A DNA stretch of 64,000 nt from Sipunculus nudus (GCA_026874595.1 CM049317.1:47768401-47832400); one strand, 5' to 3'. Numbered from the stretch's first letter, positions 37,697 to 49,705 are shown. The notes: generated by a model not told the origin, from the sequence alone. Translations and numbers: made by a program.

Positions 37697-37954
37697 ATGA
37701 TGAGAAAGTCATTAATGTTCATCTTCTTCTGCTTACATTGTTGGGTCTGTCTTATCCATTCCAAGATGTTTGTCGGGAGAATGAATGTGAGAATTAGGAC
37801 AAGAACAGTGGAACATCAATATTTGACAGGCAAAGAATATCACTTAAGTATGGCTCATATTAGATCAATGTTCAACGGTTTCTCCCTGCCACTTATTAAT
37901 ACCAAATTCCATCAACAGTCAGTCGTGTATTACAGACTTCAAGCAAATCTATGA
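37697..37954 (+). CDS. Unrecognised 85-codon frame with signal-like start
   Basis: The product is not recognised. It begins MMRKSLMFIFFCLHCWVCL, a basic start followed by a hydrophobic stretch resembling a signal peptide, with possible cleavage after about residue 22. A basic segment (RMNVRIRTRT, residues 28-37) follows. A TATA-like ctatttatattc lies about 110 bp upstream (37585). No cysteine framework, intron signals or homologues are visible, and AT-rich DNA often yields such hydrophobic starts by chance. It may be a small secreted peptide or nothing. Confidence 0.12.
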   Translation: MMRKSLMFIFFCLHCWVCLIHSKMFVGRMNVRIRTRTVEHQYLTGKEYHLSMAHIRSMFNGFSLPLINTKFHQQSVVYYRLQANL

Positions 37955-38664
37955 TTTACGTGTATAAATTTAAAGCAACAGGCATACACTCAGCGCATAC
38001 CTTTGACTGTGCGTTCTGATCCTTCCGTAAAATGTACAATGCATTATACTACTATAATTTGAGGAACTGGACGTGGTAAAAAAAGCGTTATTCCGCTATG
38101 AACTTTGCCGATACTCCTCCCCTTGCCATTAAACTCTCCCCCCAGATAGAGGCTTCCTCAGAGCATTTTCGGCTTCCCCCGTCATTATTATGCCCTGACG
38201 GGTTTATTTCTCCGAGTTTCTCGAAACCGCTCAAGAGGGTTGTATTTTGCGTAAACACAAAACCTCGGATGTCACAGGTCGCATGTCAGATTTATAGTTA
38301 TAACGCCAGTACATACTAATTGGAATGCAAAGGAATTAATATTTCTCGTGATTTGACATATTGTTTTAATCATTAACATATTTCAGCTGCACAGAATGTG
38401 GTGGGATACAACTAATTAAAGAATAAAGGGGATACAGGTGATACAGATCTCAGATGATATATCAAGGTGATATATTAAACGAATGCACACCTGGCATAAC
38501 ATAAAAAAATTAATATAATGGGACAGGTTATAGTCTAACGTGCAGCTGACACGTACTTGTTCAGTTGTATATGGAAAATGTGTGGTTGTAATCATTAATC
38601 TGTGCATTTCTCAACAAACTTAAATCCCATGAGTAAATTAATAATTGAATTTTTCACTCAAATC
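37955..38664. other. Unassigned DNA
   Basis: Short open frames on both strands (38098-38319 plus, 38416-38607 minus) are unrecognised. Confidence 0.4.
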
Positions 38665-38683
38665 ATGATATCATTGATATCAT
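38665..38683. other. Perfect palindrome at the edge of the minisatellite
   Basis: ATGATATCA-T-TGATATCAT lies seven bases before the first minisatellite unit. Confidence 0.7.
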
Positions 38684-38690
38684 ATAATGA

Positions 38691-41600
38691 AACAGGAGGA
38701 CCACCCTGACATTACCGAACACTACAGGAGGACTACTCTGACATTACAGTGCGCTACAGGAGGACTACTCTGACATTACAGTGCGCTACAGGAGGACTAC
38801 TCTGACATTACAGTGCGCTACAGAAGGACTACTCTGACATTACAGTGCGCTACAGGAGGACTACTCTGACATTACAGTGCGCTTCAGGAGGACCACTCTC
38901 ACATTACAGTGCGCTACAGGAGGACTACTCTGACATTACTGAGCGCTACAGGAGGACTAATCTGACATTACAGAGCGCTACAGGAGGACCACTCTGACAT
39001 TACAGTGCGCTACAGGAGGACCACTCTCACATTACAGTGCGCAACAGGAGGACTACTCTGACATTACAGTGCGCTACAGGAGGACTACTCTCACATTACA
39101 GTGCGCTTCAGGAGGACCACTCTCACATTACAGTGCGCTACAGGAGGACTACTCTGACATTACAGAGCGCTACAGGAGGACTACTCTGACATTACAGAGC
39201 GCTACAGGAGGACCACTCTGACATAACAGTGCGCTACAGGAGGACCACTCTCACATTACAGTGCGCAACAGGAAGACCACTCTGAGATTACAGTGCGCTA
39301 CAGGAGGACCACTTCTCACATTACAGTGCGCTACAGGAGGACTACTCTGACATTACCGAACACTACAGGAGGACTACTCTGACATTACAGTGCGCTACAG
39401 GAGGACTACTTTGACATTACAGTGCGCTACAGGAGGACTACTCTGACATTACAGTGCGCTACAGGAGGACCACTCTCACATTACAGAGCGCTACAGGAGG
39501 ACTTCTCTGACAATACAGTGCGCTACAGGAGGACTACTCTGACATTACAGTGCGCTACAGGAGGACCACTCTCACATTACAGAGCGCTACAGGAGAGGAC
39601 CACTTCTCACATTACAGTGCGCTACAGGAGGACCACCCTGACATTACCGAACACTACAGGAGGAATACTCTGACATCACAGTGCGCTACAGGAGGACCAC
39701 TCTCACATTACAGTGCGCTACAGGAGGACCACCCTGACATTACCGAACACTACAGGAGGACTACTCTGACATTACAGTGCGCTACAGGAGGACTACTCTG
39801 ACATTACAGTGCGCTTCAGGAGGACCATTCTCACATTACAGTGCGCTACAGGAGGACTACTCTCACATTACCGAACACTACAGAAGGACTACTCTGACAT
39901 TACAGTGCGCTACAGGAGGACCACTCTCACATTACAGAGCGCTACAGGAGGACTACTCTGAAATTACAGAGCGCTACAGGAGGACTACTCTGACATTACA
40001 GAGCGCTACAGGAGGACCACGCTCACATTACAGAGCGCTACAGGAGGACTACTCTGACATTACAGTGCGCTACAGGAGGACCACTCTCACATTACAGTGC
40101 GCTACAGGAGGACCACCCTGACATTACCAAACACTACAGGAGGACTACTCTGACATTACAGTGCGCTACAGGAGGACTACTCTGACATTACAGTGCGCTA
40201 CAGGAAGACCACTCTCACATTATAGTGCGCTACAGGAGGACCTCTCTCACATTACAGTGCGCTACAGGAGGACTACTCTGACATTACAGAGCGCTACAGA
40301 AGGACTACTCTGACATTACAGTGCGCTACAGGAGGATCACTCTCACATTACAGAACGCTACAGGAGGACTACTCTAACATTACAGTGCGCTACAGGAGGA
40401 CCGCTCTCACATTACAGTGCGCTACAGGAGGACCACTCTGACATTACAGTGCGCTACAGGAGGACCACTTCTCACATTACAGAGCGCTACAGGAGGACTA
40501 CTCTGACATTACAGTGCTCTACAGAAGGACCACTTCTCACATTGCAGAGCGCTACAGGAGGACCACTCTCACATTACAGAGCGCTACAGGAGGACCACTC
40601 TCACATTACAGTGCGCTACAGCAGGACTACTCTGACATTACAGAGCGCTACAGGAGGACTACTCTGACATTACAGAGCGCTACAGGAGGACTACTCTGAC
40701 ATTACAGTGCGCTACAGGAGGACTACTCTGACATTACAGTGCGCTACAGGAGGACCACTCTTACATTACAGTGCGCTACAGGAGGACTACTCTCACATTA
40801 CAGAGCACTACAAGAGGACTACTCTGACATTACAGTGCGCTACAGGAGGACCACTCTCACATTACAGTGCGCTACAGGAGGACTACTCTGACATTACAGT
40901 GCGCTACAGGAGGACTACTCTGACATTACAGAGCGCTACAGGAGGACTACTCTGACATTACAGTGAGCTACAGGAGGACTACTCTGACATTACAGTGTTC
41001 TACAGGAGGACCACTTCTCACATTGCAGAGCGCTACAGGAGGACCACTCTCACATTACAGAGCGCTACAGGAGGACCACTCTCACATTACAGTGCGCTAC
41101 AGCAGGACTACTCTGACATTACAGAGCGCTACAGGAGGACTACTCTGACATTACAGAGCGCTACAGGAGGACTACTCTGACATTACAGTGCGCTACAGGA
41201 GGACTACTCTGACATTACAGTGCGCTACAGGAGGACCACTCGTACATTACAGAGCACTACAAGAGGACTACTCTGACATTACAGTGCGCTACAGGAGGAC
41301 TACTCTGGCATTACAGTGCGCTACAGGAGGACCACTATCACATTACAGAACGCTACAGGAGGACTACTCTGACACTACAGTGCGCTACAGGAGGACCGCT
41401 CTCACATTACAGTGCGCTACAGGAGGACCACTCTGACATTACAGTTTGCTACAGGAGGACCACTTCCCACATTACTGAGCGCTACAGGAGGACTACTCTG
41501 ACATTACAGTACGCTACAGGAGGACCACTTCTCACATTACAGAGCGCTACAGGAGGACCACTCTCACATTATAGAGCGCTACAGGAGGACCACTCTCACA

Positions 41601-41840
41601 TTACAGTGCGCTACAGCAGGACTACTCTGACATAACAGAGCGCTACAGGAGGACTACTCTGACATTACAGAGCGCGACAGGAGGACTACTCTGACATTAC
41701 AGTGCGCTACAGGAGGACCACTCTCACATTACAGTGCGCTACAGGAGGACTACTCTCACATTACAGTGCGCTACAGGATGACCACTCTCACATTACAGAG
41801 CCCTAAATGAGGACCACCCTCACATTACATAGCGCTACAG
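38691..41840 (+). repeat. 32-bp minisatellite, about 98 units
   Basis: The 32-bp unit joins gctacaggaggact, actctgacatta and cagtgc. Two main unit types differ at linked positions: gacTactctGac and gacCactctCac, with some mixed units. A second polymorphism is cagTgcg against cagAgcg. A few units are 33 bp (cacttctcac) or diverged (attaccgaacactacagg near 38711, 39351, 39643, 39739). The last two units (41790-41840) are degenerate. As 32 is not a multiple of 3, the many 60-115-codon frames across it are artefacts. There are no unique spacers, so it is not a CRISPR array. Unit count comes from length divided by period. Confidence 0.97.
40514..41735 (+). repeat. Higher-order repeat within the minisatellite
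   Basis: A block of about 15 units is repeated. The marker variants cacttctcacattgcag (40532 and 41013) and ctacagcaggact (about 40616, 41097, 41611) recur in the same order at offsets of 481 and 514 bp. The third copy is less exact. Confidence 0.8.
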
Positions 41841-42299
41841 ATTGAAAGTTCTAACAGTGTAGAACCAGTGGACAATCATGACTTTGCTGACTGCTATTTG
41901 ATGTCTGAGGACACCGTTAACTATTTGAAGGTTAGACTCTGTTTCCTTGGGTACTTAAGCAACAAACAGGCAATAGGTGATCAATATTCACAGCAAAATG
42001 TATAAATGTATTTTTAAACACTAACATTGTGGTTTGATGATATTCTAAGGGGTTTTAACCGTCTTTTTTGACATTAATTTGATTATTGACTGAATGGAGT
42101 GAAGATGGATGGAAATAAGTTGGACTGCAGGCAACGATGTCTTGATGCTGCAGTAACGTCCTCTGTATGGATACTGCAGTAACATCATTAAATTCAAATA
42201 AGACCGGAGATGAGATGGAATAAGGAGCATTTTAGTGTGCCCCCTTATCATGTATTGATAGGAACGAGACTACTTTTTATCTTCTGTTTAAGTAATTAG
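41841..42299. other. Unassigned DNA
   Basis: No gene is recognised; the minus-strand frame at 42045-42251 is unassigned. It contains a small duplicated word, ctgcagtaacgtc/ctgcagtaacatc (42149 and 42174). Confidence 0.4.
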
Positions 42300-42590
42300 G
42301 CCTACTTCCGCAAGGAGGGTATGCGTTCATCACCGTTCGTGTGAATTTTGAGATTGTTCACAACATATCTCATGCAATCATGAACGGAATCTTATGGAAT
42401 TTTCAGGTCATTTCGGGAATTAGCCAATGGAGAATCGGTCAGATTTTAATGTGGATCCGACACATGATCCGGATTCCGGAAAGTTATCAAAATATATTTA
42501 CCAAAGAACAGTCACTTATACACGAATTAACCCGGGAATATGGGCAGAGTAAGAAAATGCAAACACGGTTTTGGGAGTAAAGCGGTGGCT
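42300..42590 (+). repeat. Dispersed repeat, plus-oriented copy
   Basis: It starts with cttccgcaaggagggtatgc and aligns with the reverse complement of 46770-47030 through gcgttcatc, ttcac..catatctc, gcaatcatgaacgg and gtggatccg-acatgatccgg. The 79-codon frame at 42341-42580 keeps WIRHMIRI where the other copy has WIRNMTRI. It may be an old transposon; no named domain is visible. Confidence 0.75.
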
Positions 42591-43939
42591 TGCATTCCTT
42601 AGAATGCAGATTTGTAGTTGATGTCTCATAATCCCAAAAATAACCCAACATTTCAAGTTGAAAATCCGTATCTGTCTCTAGTTCTGTTTGGATTAGTGCT
42701 GATATTTTCTAGCCATGTAGCTTTCAATATTGGTTCGTCATTTACCTAGGAGATAAACGACAATTTCTATGTAGTTTCAAGCATGTTAGTTAAGGGTAAA
42801 CATTTTCGCCCAGCGTTCCTAAAAAATCAGTATACAAAATAATTACCAAAGAGATTTCTTAATAAACCTCATATACTGCTTCAACTCGGTTAACCGAAAA
42901 TTAAAAAAATACAGACCCATGTAGCATATATCTTCCTACAGTGAATGACTATGTCAATCGCCTTCAACATGTCAGTGCGATTTTGCTGCATCCCATGTAT
43001 TATGTAGAACGTACAGCGTAGTGTTAAATAAAGTATAAGTGTTTGCTTATTCAGGTGCTTGATCTATTGGCATAATGCGTGGGTCCAAAAATTCAATATG
43101 TCATGTCTGAGAGCTGGTTTGCAGACAGACAGGTAGTCCGTGGTTAGCCTGCAGGCCTGCTTGATGAACAGACTTCAATATACAAGGCTAATTTAATAAA
43201 AAGCGTAGGGCATTGCTACCATTATGAATATAATATAAAGCGGTCTGCTTTGTGAACAGCATATACGCTGTCTGAGAAATACGCTTATCATCATCTACTA
43301 TCAGCTTAATCAGTAGATCGCAATCGTGAAAAAAATTATTTTCGGTGTCTGTGACCGGGCTTTATGAGCAATGAGGCTACAAAGTTATTGATGTATCAGC
43401 GGAAAATAGCAGAAAGTGTAGCAGAAAGTTTTTCGTAATAAGATTACTCTAAAATTACCCTTAATTCTATATTTGATTATTTTATAAATAAGATTTGTCA
43501 TTGAGCTGGGGAAAACCTTTTTTTATTCAATACCTCGAAAATCTTTAGATTTCATATTTGTTACTTTTATTGACTCCGTACGATAGTGAAGACGCAATAT
43601 TCGCATTTCAATTATGACCGTGAGGGTTCTGTTTTATCAGCTTGTCTTATCTTAATGTATTGCTTGAGAACAGGGAAATACTGTAGATTCAGAAATGTCG
43701 TCGGTCGTGGTAATCTAATGCAGGAGTTCATGAAATCGAATCTTAAATAAAAACTAATCATATTTTAACATACCTTGAGAATGATCCTGTCGGCAACTAC
43801 AAGTGCTGACTTCAGCCAAACCTTTTATATTAATTAGTTGAGAAGTTTTCAATAAAGCCATCAAAATTGCATTTGTTTTCATTCTATTGATGGAATCGGT
43901 AAACCATTTATTATAAATAATGAACTTAAGTGCTTATCG
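42591..43939. other. Unassigned AT-rich DNA
   Basis: I see no gene, repeat array or RNA feature here. Confidence 0.4.
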
Positions 43940-44032
43940 TGTACACGTTTAAGATTGAGTTGTGTAATCCATTATAAACCTCAATCTTACATAGATCATC
44001 CATGGCCCCTAAAGCGGAGATAAACGTGTACA
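43940..44032. repeat. Nested inverted repeats
   Basis: Outer arms TGTACACGTTTA (43940-43951) and TAAACGTGTACA (44021-44032) are perfect 12-mers. Inner arms TAAGATTGAG (43950-43959) and CTCAATCTTA (43980-43989) are perfect 10-mers and start within the left outer arm. A short fold-back element is possible; no target duplication was found. Confidence 0.6.
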
Positions 44033-44394
44033 TAATAAAACATCCGCTTACACAAAGCAAACATACGACCTTTAGGCTTTACAAAAAATAAAAAATAAAA
44101 CATTTCCAAACGTCTCTTTATGAATATTTAACAACACTGCCCCTTTTCTATCGACAATATGAAAGAACTGTTGACACGTTAGAAATACACATGATAGTTA
44201 CCGCGTAACGGCTCTTCATTTGCCCACAGACTCATATAACCTCACTTATATTACCCTGAGATGGGGGTGCAATTCTTCCGAATATTGTCAACTACAATGC
44301 CGTTCATAAGAGTCAGCCATTAGGCCAAAAAAATAAAAGATAAGGTTCTCAGGCACCGCCCGCATCAAATTTAAACCCCCACATAAAAAAAATT

Positions 44395-44475
44395 ATTGTG
44401 ATTTTCTAAATATTAGCAATTTATATCAGACATTATTTTGATTTTCTAAACTATTAGCAATTTATATCAGACATT
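44395..44475 (+). repeat. Two-copy 40-bp tandem repeat
   Basis: Two copies containing gattttctaaa-tattagcaa and tttatatcagacatt stand head to tail and differ by a few bases. Confidence 0.9.
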
Positions 44476-44881
44476 TCTTTCTATCAAAAAAGTAAATTTC
44501 CTTCGTGGTAGCATTTTAAGTCATTTTATATTTTAAAATATTTTGGGAAATAAAAATCTCTCGAAACGGTCCCTTTTCGTTTTTTTTTTTCTGACAGCGT
44601 GTTAGGATCGGGGGAACTTGGTCCGGCATAAACTGCTCACGCGGCGTACGTAGGATCCTCAGTGGAGCGATTGTAGAGAGAAGGGGAAATGGGACCAGTC
44701 CGACAAGTGTCCGTCGCCGTTAGTTAGTTTCCTTGGAAGGCAAAAGGAGGTCGAGTTTTATTTTAAGAACAGAAACCTCGTGTAACTATCCGATGAGTGT
44801 GCCGCTTATCAAAAGAATGCCGGCGACAATCTAATCAACAATAAATGTTGGTTCTTCTTTTCAAATTCCAACTCGCCTACC
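44476..44881. other. Unassigned DNA with a GC-richer stretch
   Basis: About 44600-44760 is visibly richer in G and C than its surroundings. No open frame or RNA feature is recognised. Confidence 0.4.
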
Positions 44882-44886
44882 AGTTG

Positions 44887-44990
44887 CAGAAGCGGATCCG
44901 GAGGACCCCCTTTCCGGTTTTATTTAGGTTTTGTCACTAGTCCTCATGGGTTGGACCCTTTCCTTTTCCTAAATCCTGGATCCGCCCCTG
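44887..44990. mobile_element. 104-bp miniature inverted-repeat element, 5-bp target duplication
   Basis: The left end is cagaagcggatccgga. The right end on the other strand is caggggcggatccagga. A perfect 5-bp duplication, agttg, flanks it (44882-44886 and 44991-44995). The CAGGGGCGGATCCAG-type terminus resembles hAT-related miniature elements, and 5-bp duplications are known for a hAT subgroup. The superfamily call is inference. A second family member lies at 56823-56940. Confidence 0.8.
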
Positions 44991-44995
44991 AGTTG

Positions 44996-46260
44996 CTCTG
45001 ACATGAATGTTAAGGGATGCCATGCTTACGTAGGCACACGTGTTTTTGAACCTAAATAAATTTCATTGATTGAAATATAAATATGCTGCATCAAAATATA
45101 AAAATCCCCATTTGTCAACTTTGTTCAACTCTAAGATTATTTCCTAGCTGAAGAAAATTGTGAAGTTTCTCCGCTTTCCCAAAAAGTTTTTGTTATGGCC
45201 GCCATTTAAAATATCTCTAAACAGAAAACAATTTGCAAATATGGCCCCTTTAAAACAGAAATTGCTATTAAGTGGAACTTGATAATACCAATATTAATAA
45301 CTTCATCAGTAACATCATGTCTTTCATGTCAAGTCCATTGGTCACAAAAAAACTTGATATTAGATTGTATTTAATACAAAATATTCAGCAGTGAGATGAT
45401 ATGTTCTTAAACCCACGTACAAACCAGCGGCTCCAAGCGATTCGATCTCACAGCATCGTATCTTTAAAGTGGCACGACATCTCATAAGAAATATCGTATT
45501 TTATTCGAAAAAGTAAGAGCACTGTTGAATGCTCAAGACAGAACCAACAAAACATTAATTTAGTATAAAAAGTATTTAGTTCTGTAGTGTCTAACCTCAA
45601 TAAAAGATATTATTTACATATAAAACTGAGGTTAGTCACTTGGATGTTTTAGTCAATCCTTTCGTTGCTATAAAGGCTCCTACACAACCTAGTATTATTG
45701 AAATAGTTATTTAATTCGAACACAAAACATTTTTAAAGATATTGTGCGCTTATTAATGACTTGTCTTTTTGCAAAGCAATAATTAATCTTAGAATAAGAT
45801 ATAGACATAAAATATTTTAATCTGAAAATTCTTTTGATGGAATATAATTTTATGACCCATTCAGGACTTCTGTGCTTAATTGTATTTTTATTTCCAATTA
45901 AGCATACACGTAACAAAAGCATGGTCACTAACAATGCATCGTAAGTTTCTGATCTTCATTGTTAAAGACAATCACGGGGGCGTTCTTTCATCCCAACTTA
46001 TGAATCACTACTTGCATTATGTCTTTAGATTACGTCTGTATTCTCCACCTCGCTAGCGCATGACCACAATAATTTTGAGATAAAAAAGAAATTGTGCCTT
46101 GGGCAGCGTTTTCTATTTTATGGTAGTCCAAGGGAACTGGATCCGCTTTAAGAGAATATATTCTGAAACAACGTTACATTCAGATATTGACCAGGGATGT
46201 CAGTATAATATATATAATAAGTATGGCGGGTGGGTAAGGTGTTGTTCTGTTTAATCCCCC
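44996..46260. other. Unassigned AT-rich DNA
   Basis: No gene is recognised; the minus-strand frame at 45707-45934 is unassigned. Confidence 0.4.
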
Positions 46261-46277
46261 CTCAGCTACTAGGAAAA

Positions 46278-46338
46278 TAAGGAATATATATGTATATATA
46301 TATTATATATTTTATATATTATATTATATATATTTTAT
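46278..46338. repeat. Imperfect TA-rich tract
   Basis: Interrupted TATATA and ATTTTATA units with local palindromic character. Confidence 0.8.
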
Positions 46339-46769
46339 CGTCTTTGAATCATCCTCCAACCTCGAAGATAAATCTACGCCACTGATATCGACTGATCAGG
46401 ACATCCTTAACATAGAATTTTCATGCCGAACATAACGTCTTCATCGGTTCCGTTTACACGAACATTTACACCGGCGTCTTAAGGTATTCTTAAATCATCT
46501 GGATATTTTAATATTACATTTCGCTCAGTCAATGCCCGCTGTTCGGTCCTTTGTTCTGGTAATGTGAAACCGCAGTAACAAGACTCTTTCTTAACTAGGT
46601 CCTCTTGTTTTAAACAGCGGATTGGCGTCGGACAAGGTACTCGACAACAAAGCATTTACACTGACTGACAAAGACAAGGGTAGATATATGACTCTCATTA
46701 AGAAATAAAGCTTTATGAAATGGAATCTAACGAATGCAAGCATCCGCAATTCACTTATTCTGTTCATTT

Positions 46770-47030
46770 CAGATGTTCACTGGAACAGAAATGACTGTGA
46801 ATTTGTGATTTTTCCTTAATGATGTTCCTGAATCCGGGTCATGTTCCGGATCCACACCAAAATCTTGTCGATTCTTCCTCTGCCCATCCCCGAAATGTCC
46901 GGACAATGTTCTGAGATGCCGCTCATAATTGCGCGAGGCATGTGAAGAACAAACACGCACACACGCAGACAAGCACACACGCCAACACGAACTGGGATGA
47001 ACGCATCGGTCATGGCGGAGGCAACAATGA
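46770..47030 (-). repeat. Dispersed repeat, minus-oriented copy
   Basis: Inverted counterpart of 42300-42590. On the minus strand it reads tgcctccgccatgacc, then gatgcgttcatcccagttcg, a CA/TG-rich stretch, and gtggatccggaacatgaccc. The two overlapping minus frames (46769-47013) come from this repeat. Confidence 0.75.
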
Positions 47031-48771
47031 TGCTATTTTTATATATGATAGGTCCCCCTTAAGTAGAAGATCACAAACCTCGGATGCAAAAAAAAAAAAA
47101 AAAATCACAGAAAGTGTTATTTGGTTTTGTAAATAAAGATATACTATAAACAGTAGGTCCTTCAACTTTTACAATGATTAACGGAATGATATACAGATAA
47201 ATAAAGAATCACACTGGTTTTGTAATGGCCCCTCTGCATGAAAAACAGATTTAATGGAACACTCCAAATTACATATTACTTATTTCAAATGGACTACATA
47301 ACAGGATTTAACCGTATTTACTATTGTGATGAGTGAAAGATGGACTCCTTTGTTATCAAATAGTTGTACATCATATATACATTAAATGTATTTTTTATCT
47401 TTATATTTATCGCTTAACAGCACTGTTTTATCATAACTTTGGACACTTTGAACAAATATAAAATAAAGACAATCAAATATATGACAAATATAAGTAAGGA
47501 CCGTTATCCACCGTTATCCCGCAGCGTTTGAGACATGATACTGATTTCTTTGTAAGAAAGTAAAACAGAGCTTCATGGAAGGAATAATTGATTAAGTGAG
47601 GAATGAAAAAGCGCCAGCACAAGCTGCGTGTATGCGGGATTGACTAGGATGACATGTCATTGGGTTCTTCGGGTGACATCCTGCGATCGGGATCGTGAAA
47701 GGGCTTTATACTACAAGAGAGGTTTCACATGTCTAGGTATTCGTTTTTTTCAGGCCAATAGCATTAACCATGCTATTTTTCAAGTGATAACCTCCGGATT
47801 GGTGAGAGATTTATGTGTATATAATCTCTAAGGAGATTTAGTTACAATGTCTCCAAGCATGGTGCATGGTCCACGACAGTAGTTTCATGTGAGAGCTAAG
47901 GAAATACTACAAAGAGAAACTTTGGCATTTTTATTATCACCACCAGACCGATACAACCAAAACAGGCACAGGGGAGAACAGAACTTCCTCCTACGTGAAC
48001 AATACAAGGCAATAACGCATAGCGCTTGGTGTATGATCATACAATAATGGAAACGGGAAAGGCAATCGCTTACCTTTATTTGTAAGTGGGTGTCATTTTC
48101 TTGATTAAAAGCACTGAGGATAGATCTTTTCTCAATCATTAATGTTTTGCAACAATATGAAATAATCAAACACGACAAAATTCTTTCAATACAATAATTC
48201 TAATGACAGATATTTCTTTCACAATTTTACTCCACGTTTTTGTAAAAGGTACCGTAACTTTATGATTTTACGGTATTGTATTTTAGTATCCACCTTCTAA
48301 ACAAGCCACATAAAAGCTGAAAAAAAAAGGTTTTGTGTTAATCTAAAGTCACCGAGGATATTTAATTACTATACATTTTGCGGTCATGCCTTCCTTTTCC
48401 TCAGAGAGCAAACACTCGATCCAGCCATACTAGACGCCCCACGAGTATTCGTTCCACATAGACTGCCTCCTCTTTCTACCAATTCACGTTTGTGTGTACA
48501 GGCCGCATGTCCTCTTAAGGCTGAAACCCAGAACCGGGGTATTTGGTTTTAGCGGGACTTAAAACCCAACCTTATAGTCACAGGTCCACGCTTCAATCAA
48601 AAATATAATTAAAATATATCGGCAAGACGATAGTAAATGAAAAGATATATCAGCAGACGATCATCTGCACTAATACCTCTTACTTATTACATTTTGTGTA
48701 GGGGTTGGGGTAACTCCCATGAAAGAATCAATGAAGGGAATTTTGACCACCATAATAGCATATTCTTTAAA
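47031..48771. other. Unassigned AT-rich DNA
   Basis: It contains a 17-base poly-A run near 47088 and small hairpins such as TACCGTAA...TTACGGTA near 48250-48275. Frames at 47628-47831 and 47885-48178 are unrecognised. Confidence 0.4.
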
Positions 48772-49705
48772 TTAACAACTATTAGAAAATGGTCGTATCG
48801 CATATATATGGAGAGTTTTCAATACAGGAGTGATATGATCTCTTCTTTGGGCTCCACTGATGACCCGTGAGGCTGCGTTCTGGACACGCTGCAGAGGGTA
48901 AAGACTGGACTGAGGCAGGCCAAGTAGTAACGAATTGCAATAGTCCAATTTCGATGTTATAAATGCATGTACCAACTTCAGAAGTGAGTCATCTTTCAGA
49001 AACTTTTTAAGTGTAGCAATGTTCCTAAGTTGTAAATATGCACGCTTACAGATATTCTGAATATGTGGTTTCATACTTAAACAGGAGTCAACAATGACGC
49101 CTATGTTTCTAGCTTGCAAAGACCTATCTACTGTGGATCTACCGACTTTGAGTGAGGGAACCAGATCCATCTGCGGTGTTTTGGAAGAAAATACCAAGAC
49201 TTCAGTTTTAGACTCATTCATTTTCAAAATATACTTGTTCATCCATTCTTTGACAAGATGAATGCAGCTTTCTATTTTTAAAACCGCTTCTGTTGATGAT
49301 GCTTGGTCAAAAGAAATATATAATTGTGTGTCGTCTGCATAGAGATGATATGGTATTCCTTGCGCACGCAGTAGTCTGCCTAGTGATGCAGTGTATAAAG
49401 TAAACAAAATTGGACCGAGGACACTACCCTGAGGCACCCCACAAGAAAGCTCCTTCCCCTTGGACTGCATGCCTGATAGACAAATATGCTGTGAGCGATG
49501 CATTAGGTAGGAATCAAACCATTTCAGCACTATGTCTGATAGACCCAACCTAGCGAGTACAGTGAGCAGCATTTGATGACTGACAGTGTCGAATGCTGCT
49601 GACAGATCCAATAGTACCAAAATGACAGACTTCTTTTCTGACAAAGCCAAGAGTATATCATTTTGTACCCTCAGGAGTGCAGACTCTGTGCTCTGTGCTA
49701 TGACC
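48772..49705 (-). pseudogene. Non-LTR reverse transcriptase fragment with intact catalytic core
   Basis: A 292-codon frame (49650 down to 48772) encodes the palm and thumb of a CR1/L2-type non-LTR reverse transcriptase. LLDLSAAFDTV (motif A, residues 13-23), GVPQGSVLGPILF (71-83) and YADDTQLY (104-111) are all intact, so the catalytic aspartates remain. Thumb landmarks DYCNSLLLGLP and LQRVQNAASRVI follow. The frame stays open about 15 codons further upstream (QSTESALLRVQND), then meets a stop near 49710, the likely 5' truncation. At the other end, homology stops abruptly after the KTLH motif (about 48815), so the 3' part and UTR are missing. There are no internal stops. It is a fragment, not a functional element. 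Confidence 0.9.

Noticed and set aside
39422-41436. Many 60-115-codon frames with repeated YRRTTLTLQ-like peptides
   Set aside because: Artefacts of the 32-bp minisatellite, as every frame shows a similar repetitive peptide.
38691-41840. CRISPR-like array of regularly spaced repeats
   Set aside because: Units abut directly with no unique spacers, the context is eukaryotic and no cas genes are present. It is a minisatellite.
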